Assembly: GCA_003220985.1 (NCBI GenBank)
Contig: QHTY01000172.1
Span: 11,340-26,083, forward strand
From: Gemmatimonadota bacterium
GTDB lineage: Bacteria > Gemmatimonadota > Gemmatimonadetes > Gemmatimonadales > GWC2-71-9
Reading direction: 5' to 3'
Length of the DNA stretch: 14,744 nt
This document shows positions 11,368-14,744 of this stretch, piece after piece; position 1 is the stretch's first letter; every line of letters begins with the position of its first letter. The notes below the pieces were generated by a model. That model worked only from the letters and a program-made list of their open reading frames with translations, ran no database searches and was not told where the DNA came from. A program made the position numbers and the translations under genes.

Positions 11368-12656
11368 CAACCTACGCGCGACGTCTCTGGCGGTTTTCTG
11401 GAACGATGGCCGTCGTAGGTGGGATCATCGGGGGCGGGATCTTCCGCACGCCCGCGACCGTCGCTGAGCGGCTGCACTCGCCGAGCCTCGTGTTGCTGGC
11501 GTGGGTGATCGGCGGCATCGTGGCGTTGGTCGGCGCGTTCTGCTTCGGGGAGCTCGGCCAGCGCCGCCCGCGCGCGGGTGGGGGGTACGTGTACCTCCGT
11601 GAGACGTTCGGGCCGCTGCCCGCTTTTCTGTACGGCTGGACTCTCGTCCTCGTCATTGCGACCGGCGCCATTGCCGCCGTGGCGGTGACGTTCGCCGACT
11701 ACACGCTGTCGCTGCTGGGGCTGCCGCACCGCTTCTCTAGGCCCCTGGCGAGCGCGGCGATCGTCTTTCTTGCCGGCATCGAGTACGTCGGCGTTCGCCC
11801 AGCTGCAGTGACACAGAACATCTTCACCGTTCTCAAGGTCGCGGGTCTGGCGGTGCTCATCGGCGCGGGTGTGCTCCTCGCAGCGCCTTCGCCGCCCCTC
11901 GCCGCCCCTTCGCCGCCGCCTCACCTCGCCGCCCTTGGTCCTGCGCTCGTCCCGATTCTTTTTACCTACGGAGGCTGGCAGCAGACGAACTTCATCGCCG
12001 AAGAAATCGTCGACCCGGAGCGCAACCTGCCTAGGGCGCTGGTCTACGGTGTCGCGATTGTCGTGACGGTCTACTTGCTCGCCAACATTGCGTACCTGCG
12101 CGTGCTCGGAGTCGAGCGGCTGGCCGCGAGTACCGCGCCTGCCGCCGACACGATGCGCTTGCTCCTGGGACCCGTCGGCGGCAAGATCATCGCGCTGGGC
12201 ATTGCGCTGTCGACGTTTGGATTCTTGAATCTGGTGATCCTGGTGACGCCGCGTGTCCTGCAGGCGATGGCGGCGGATGGCGTGTTCTTTCAGCGGTTCG
12301 CGCTGTTGCATCCAACGTATCAGACGCCTACGACCGCGATCGTGGCGCTCGCGGTCTTGGCGATCGCACTCACGCTTACGGGCACGTTTGGGCAGCTGGT
12401 CGACTACGTGACCTTTGGCGACTGGATCTTTTTTGGCTCGACGGTTGCTGGCTTATACCTGTATCGCTCGCGCGATCAGGGGCCTCGGCAGGGCTTTGGG
12501 GTCCCAGGATATCCTGTGACGCCGGCGCTGTTCGTCGCGGCCGCCGCGTTCGTGGTTTACAGCGCGATTGCATCAAATCCCAAGAACGCCGCAATCGGAG
12601 CGGGCCTCATCGCGCTCGGCATCCCGGCTTTCCTTTTTTGGCGGAGGCGTCCATGA
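11364..12656 (+). CDS. APC-superfamily amino acid permease
   Basis: This 430-residue, roughly 12-segment transporter is of the amino acid-polyamine-organocation type. The TM1 substrate-binding glycines are present (VVGGIIGGGIFRTPA, about 17-31), followed by FCFGELGQRRPRAGGGYVYL (TM2/TM3). The TM6 signature is FTYGGWQQTNFIAEEIVDPE (about 200-219) with RNLPRAL after it. It probably takes up or exchanges amino acids across the inner membrane; the specific substrate cannot be named. The loop between TM5 and TM6 (about 173-189) contains a Pro/Ala-rich insertion encoded by a repeat. ATG 11364 is the first possible start after an in-frame stop at 11319 and lacks its own ribosome binding site. The stop overlaps the next start by 4 nt. 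Confidence 0.9.
   Translation: MTTYARRLWRFSGTMAVVGGIIGGGIFRTPATVAERLHSPSLVLLAWVIGGIVALVGAFCFGELGQRRPRAGGGYVYLRETFGPLPAFLYGWTLVLVIATGAIAAVAVTFADYTLSLLGLPHRFSRPLASAAIVFLAGIEYVGVRPAAVTQNIFTVLKVAGLAVLIGAGVLLAAPSPPLAAPSPPPHLAALGPALVPILFTYGGWQQTNFIAEEIVDPERNLPRALVYGVAIVVTVYLLANIAYLRVLGVERLAASTAPAADTMRLLLGPVGGKIIALGIALSTFGFLNLVILVTPRVLQAMAADGVFFQRFALLHPTYQTPTTAIVALAVLAIALTLTGTFGQLVDYVTFGDWIFFGSTVAGLYLYRSRDQGPRQGFGVPGYPVTPALFVAAAAFVVYSAIASNPKNAAIGAGLIALGIPAFLFWRRRP
11886..11934 (+). repeat. C-rich decamer-like repeat inside the permease gene
   Basis: Degenerate copies of CGCCGCCCCT recur with a period of 10-11 bp and are translated as a Pro/Ala/Ser-rich stretch in the loop before TM6. The core is CGCCGCCCCT twice in tandem, followed by diverged copies. 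The repeat keeps the frame open and sits in a loop that tolerates length change. Confidence 0.55.
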
Positions 12657-14290
12657 CACGCACTGTTCATCTCACCGCGCTCGCGGCTTGCTTGCTTGCT
12701 GCTCCACTCGCCGCGCAGCACGAACACGGTCGATCCGCCGAGCAGCTGGGACGCGTCGACTTCCGAATTTCCTGCAACGCCTCGGCGCAGCAGCGCTTCA
12801 CTCGAGCGATGGCGACTTTGCATTCGTTCTGGTGGGAGCAAGCGCCGGCGGCATTTCAGGGGGTGGTGGACGCAGATTCCACTTGCGCGATGGGGTACTG
12901 GGGGCTGGCACTCACTTCCTGGGGAAATCCGTTCGCGGGTGGCCCCGGCGGGAACGCGGGTCGGGGGGAGCCGTTGCGGCGCGGCGCGGCGTTCGCCGAG
13001 CGCGCCGCCCTGCTGGGTGCGCCCACTGCGCGCGAACGCGGATTCCTCGCCGCGGGGGCGGCGCTGTATCGCGGCTTCGATTCGATCCCCAACAGCCGCC
13101 GGCTGCAGGCGTACTCCGATACCTTGGCGCGGGTCTATCGTGACTTCCCGAATGACCCGGAAGTCGCGATCTACTATGCGCTCTCGCTGGTGGCAACAGC
13201 GCCGAAGACCGACACCACATTCGCACGGCAAAAACGCGCCGCCGCGATCCTCAATCCTTTATTCCAGCGCTTCCCGCAGCACCCCGGTCTCGCGCATTAC
13301 CTCATTCACGCCAACGACTCGCCGCGGCTCGCACAGCTCGGCCTCAATGCGGCGCGGCGTTACGCCGAAATCGCGCCGTCCGCGCCGCATGCGCAACACA
13401 TGCCGTCGCACATTTTCATTTGGCTTGGCCTGTGGGACGAAACGATCGCCGCCAACACGCGCGCCTTCGAGGCCGGTCTGGCATACGCGCGCGCACACAA
13501 CCAACCCGTCGCGCCCGAGCGGCTGCACGCGCTGGACTACATGGTCTACGCCTATCTGCAGCAGGGCCGCGACCGGGAGGCCCGTGCTATGGTCGATACG
13601 GCGCAGCACCTCGCGACCGTGACGATCGCCTCGGACGCGCTGATCGCCAATTACAACCAGATCGCGATGGAGGCACGCCTGCCGCTCGAGCGGGGTGACT
13701 GGGCGGCAGCGTCCCAGCTGCCGGTGCGCGCCGCGGAGCTGACGATCGGCGCAGCGCTAGGGCACTTCGCGCGCGGCATCGGCGCGGCGCGTCTCGGCGA
13801 TACCGCGCGGGCCGGCGCCGAGATCGCCGCGCTCGCCAGCGTCCAGGGCGACATGACCCGCCGCGGCGATACCGATTGGGCCACCGTGGTCGACATCAAG
13901 CGGCGCGTTGTCACGGCGTGGCGGGAGTTTGCGGCCGGAGACACCACGGCCGCGCTGCGAGACGTCAAGGCGGCCGCCGATATCGAGGACGTCACCGAGA
14001 AGCAGCCGGTGACGCCGGCCGAATTGCTGCCGGCGCGTGAAATGGAAGCGGACATGCTGCTCGCGGCCGGAAGGTATGCCGAGGCGCGCAATGCCTATAC
14101 GGCGACGCTGGCGCGCGAGCCACGGCGGGCGCGCAGTCTCTATGGGGCGGGCCGTGCGGCGGAGCTGGCCGGCGACAAGGAAGCGGCAAGGCTCAGCTAC
14201 GCGAGCTTCGTGAAGCAGATGGCGCACGGCGACGGCGATCGCGCCGAGGTCGCGCGCGCGACTAGTTCGCTTTCAGGACAGCCTCGATAA
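12653..14290 (+). CDS. Exported TPR-like protein with conserved histidine motifs
   Basis: This 545-residue protein has a Sec signal peptide (MTRTVHLTALAACLLAAPLA, cleavage probably near residue 21) and many paired helices typical of tetratricopeptide repeats. TPR-like segments are evident at about 45-90, 260-305 and 465-520 (LLAAGRYAEARNAYTATLAR, then RARSLYGAGRAAELAGDKEA). A central block holds clustered histidines: FPQHPGLAHYLIHA (His210, 215, 219), APHAQHMPSHIFIWLGLWDE (His246, 249, 253) and RLHALDYMVYAYLQ (His292). I have seen this block in related environmental proteins without a known function. It suggests metal binding or catalysis rather than simple scaffolding, but that is inference. 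GGAGG precedes ATG 12653, which overlaps the permease stop. The 3' end overlaps the minus-strand gene by 29 nt. Confidence 0.8.
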   Translation: MTRTVHLTALAACLLAAPLAAQHEHGRSAEQLGRVDFRISCNASAQQRFTRAMATLHSFWWEQAPAAFQGVVDADSTCAMGYWGLALTSWGNPFAGGPGGNAGRGEPLRRGAAFAERAALLGAPTARERGFLAAGAALYRGFDSIPNSRRLQAYSDTLARVYRDFPNDPEVAIYYALSLVATAPKTDTTFARQKRAAAILNPLFQRFPQHPGLAHYLIHANDSPRLAQLGLNAARRYAEIAPSAPHAQHMPSHIFIWLGLWDETIAANTRAFEAGLAYARAHNQPVAPERLHALDYMVYAYLQQGRDREARAMVDTAQHLATVTIASDALIANYNQIAMEARLPLERGDWAAASQLPVRAAELTIGAALGHFARGIGAARLGDTARAGAEIAALASVQGDMTRRGDTDWATVVDIKRRVVTAWREFAAGDTTAALRDVKAAADIEDVTEKQPVTPAELLPAREMEADMLLAAGRYAEARNAYTATLAREPRRARSLYGAGRAAELAGDKEAARLSYASFVKQMAHGDGDRAEVARATSSLSGQPR

Positions 14291-14729
14291 AGCTCAGGGT
14301 CTTGGTTTCGACCCAGGACGCGGAGACGGCCGCGATGCCGATCGTGCCGGTCCGGTCTCCCCCTTGCGTCTGATGTTGCCCCTTCCAGGGCGCGTGCTTG
14401 ACTTCCCGCTGGACGACGATGCCGCGGCGCGGATCGTACCGGAAGATGATGGCCGAGGCGAGTCCACCGCCCGGGGTGAACGAGAGGGCCACGCTCGGGT
14501 AGGCGTCCTCGCGCTCGGTGTGCTCCCGTACGGCGGCATCGTGACCGGCGCTCTTCAGCTCAGCCATCGTCGCGTCGAGGACCGGCCGGACGACGGAGCG
14601 CAGCCGCTCGCCGCATGTGCGCCGGTCTGCCAGATCCTGGGGCGTTCGTTCCGTGGACAGGACCTTTGCCGCGCGTTCGGCATGGCTTTGGAGCAGCGCC
14701 TGCAACTTGGCTTGATAGTTGTCGTTCAT
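14262..14729 (-). CDS. Conserved-looking hypothetical protein
   Basis: I do not recognise this 155-residue protein. The N-terminal half (1-70) is helical and charged (YQAKLQALLQSHAERAAKVL). The second half looks alpha/beta, with SVALSFTPGGGLASAIIFRY, a strand-turn RRGIVVQREVKHA, and a C-terminal helix SFIEAVLKAN. No signal peptide, membrane segment or known catalytic motif is visible, so it is probably cytoplasmic. A good ribosome binding site (GAAGGA) lies just upstream of the ATG read from 14729, which supports a real gene. Its last 29 nt overlap the 3' end of the convergent TPR gene. Any promoter would lie outside the window. Confidence 0.7.
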   Translation of the reverse strand: MNDNYQAKLQALLQSHAERAAKVLSTERTPQDLADRRTCGERLRSVVRPVLDATMAELKSAGHDAAVREHTEREDAYPSVALSFTPGGGLASAIIFRYDPRRGIVVQREVKHAPWKGQHQTQGGDRTGTIGIAAVSASWVETKTLSFIEAVLKAN

Positions 14730-14744
14730 GGTCCTTCTAACTTA

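Noticed and set aside
11296..11370. N-terminal extension of the [2Fe-2S] subunit
   Set aside because: The extra 25 residues do not look like the family, overlap the divergent permease start and lack a ribosome binding site, whereas the ATG read from 11295 gives the normal length.
11310..12311. 333-codon minus-strand open frame opposite the permease
   Set aside because: It is very rich in Arg, Asp, Gln and His without any domain, exactly antisense to a well-supported 12-segment transporter.
12557..13231. Minus-strand open frame across the permease/TPR junction
   Set aside because: It has shadow composition with no ribosome binding site or motif, and lies opposite two supported genes.

Overview
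The window is high-GC, gene-dense bacterial DNA. Its content suggests an uncultured soil or sediment bacterium with an outer membrane, most likely Gemmatimonadota or a neighbouring phylum. The grounds are the TIGR03545/TIGR03546 envelope pair (known only from bacteria with outer membranes), Tat-exported molybdenum hydroxylase subunits, lipoprotein signals, an ECF sigma/FecR-type anti-sigma pair, and heptamer tandem repeats in and between genes. This assignment is inference; there is no rRNA or marker gene here. I see no tRNA, rRNA, CRISPR array, transposase or integrase.

Left region (1-5060): a DUF3830 gene runs off the left edge on the minus strand. Its start codon overlaps that of a plus-strand gene train in which no gap exceeds 19 nt: 5-hydroxyisourate hydrolase (uraH), OHCU decarboxylase (uraD), a small protein with a Tat-like signal, an amidase-signature hydrolase, then the TIGR03546/TIGR03545 membrane pair. 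UraH and UraD carry out the last two steps from urate to (S)-allantoin. No urate oxidase is visible; it may lie outside the window. The amidase and its small partner could act on a urate-derived or unrelated amide, possibly outside the cytoplasm.

Middle region (5061-8710): an ECF sigma factor, perhaps on a leaderless transcript, overlaps a FecR-domain anti-sigma gene by 4 nt. Facing it with a 1-nt gap is a minus-strand trypsin-like lipoprotein protease. Divergent from the protease is an exported endonuclease/exonuclease/phosphatase (EEP) protein whose C-terminus appears frameshifted, so that the last catalytic motif is lost. A large heptamer-repeat hairpin separates it from the next convergent operon.

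Right region (8708-14744): a minus-strand two-gene operon encodes a [2Fe-2S] subunit and a Tat-exported molybdopterin subunit of the isoquinoline 1-oxidoreductase/aldehyde oxidase type. Divergent from it is an APC-family amino acid permease, preceded by a possible 12-codon leader ORF with a near-perfect Shine-Dalgarno. The permease overlaps the gene for an exported histidine-rich TPR-like protein, whose 3' end overlaps a minus-strand gene of unknown function.

The most distinctive feature is a set of small repeats lodged in genes. There are 7-bp-period arrays at the uraD start, in the small Tat protein, at the TIGR03545 N-terminus and in the 8645-8706 hairpin. A perfect 28-bp palindrome is translated inside the sigma factor linker, an 11-bp-stem hairpin is translated inside the amidase, and a Pro/Ala-coding repeat lies in a permease loop.
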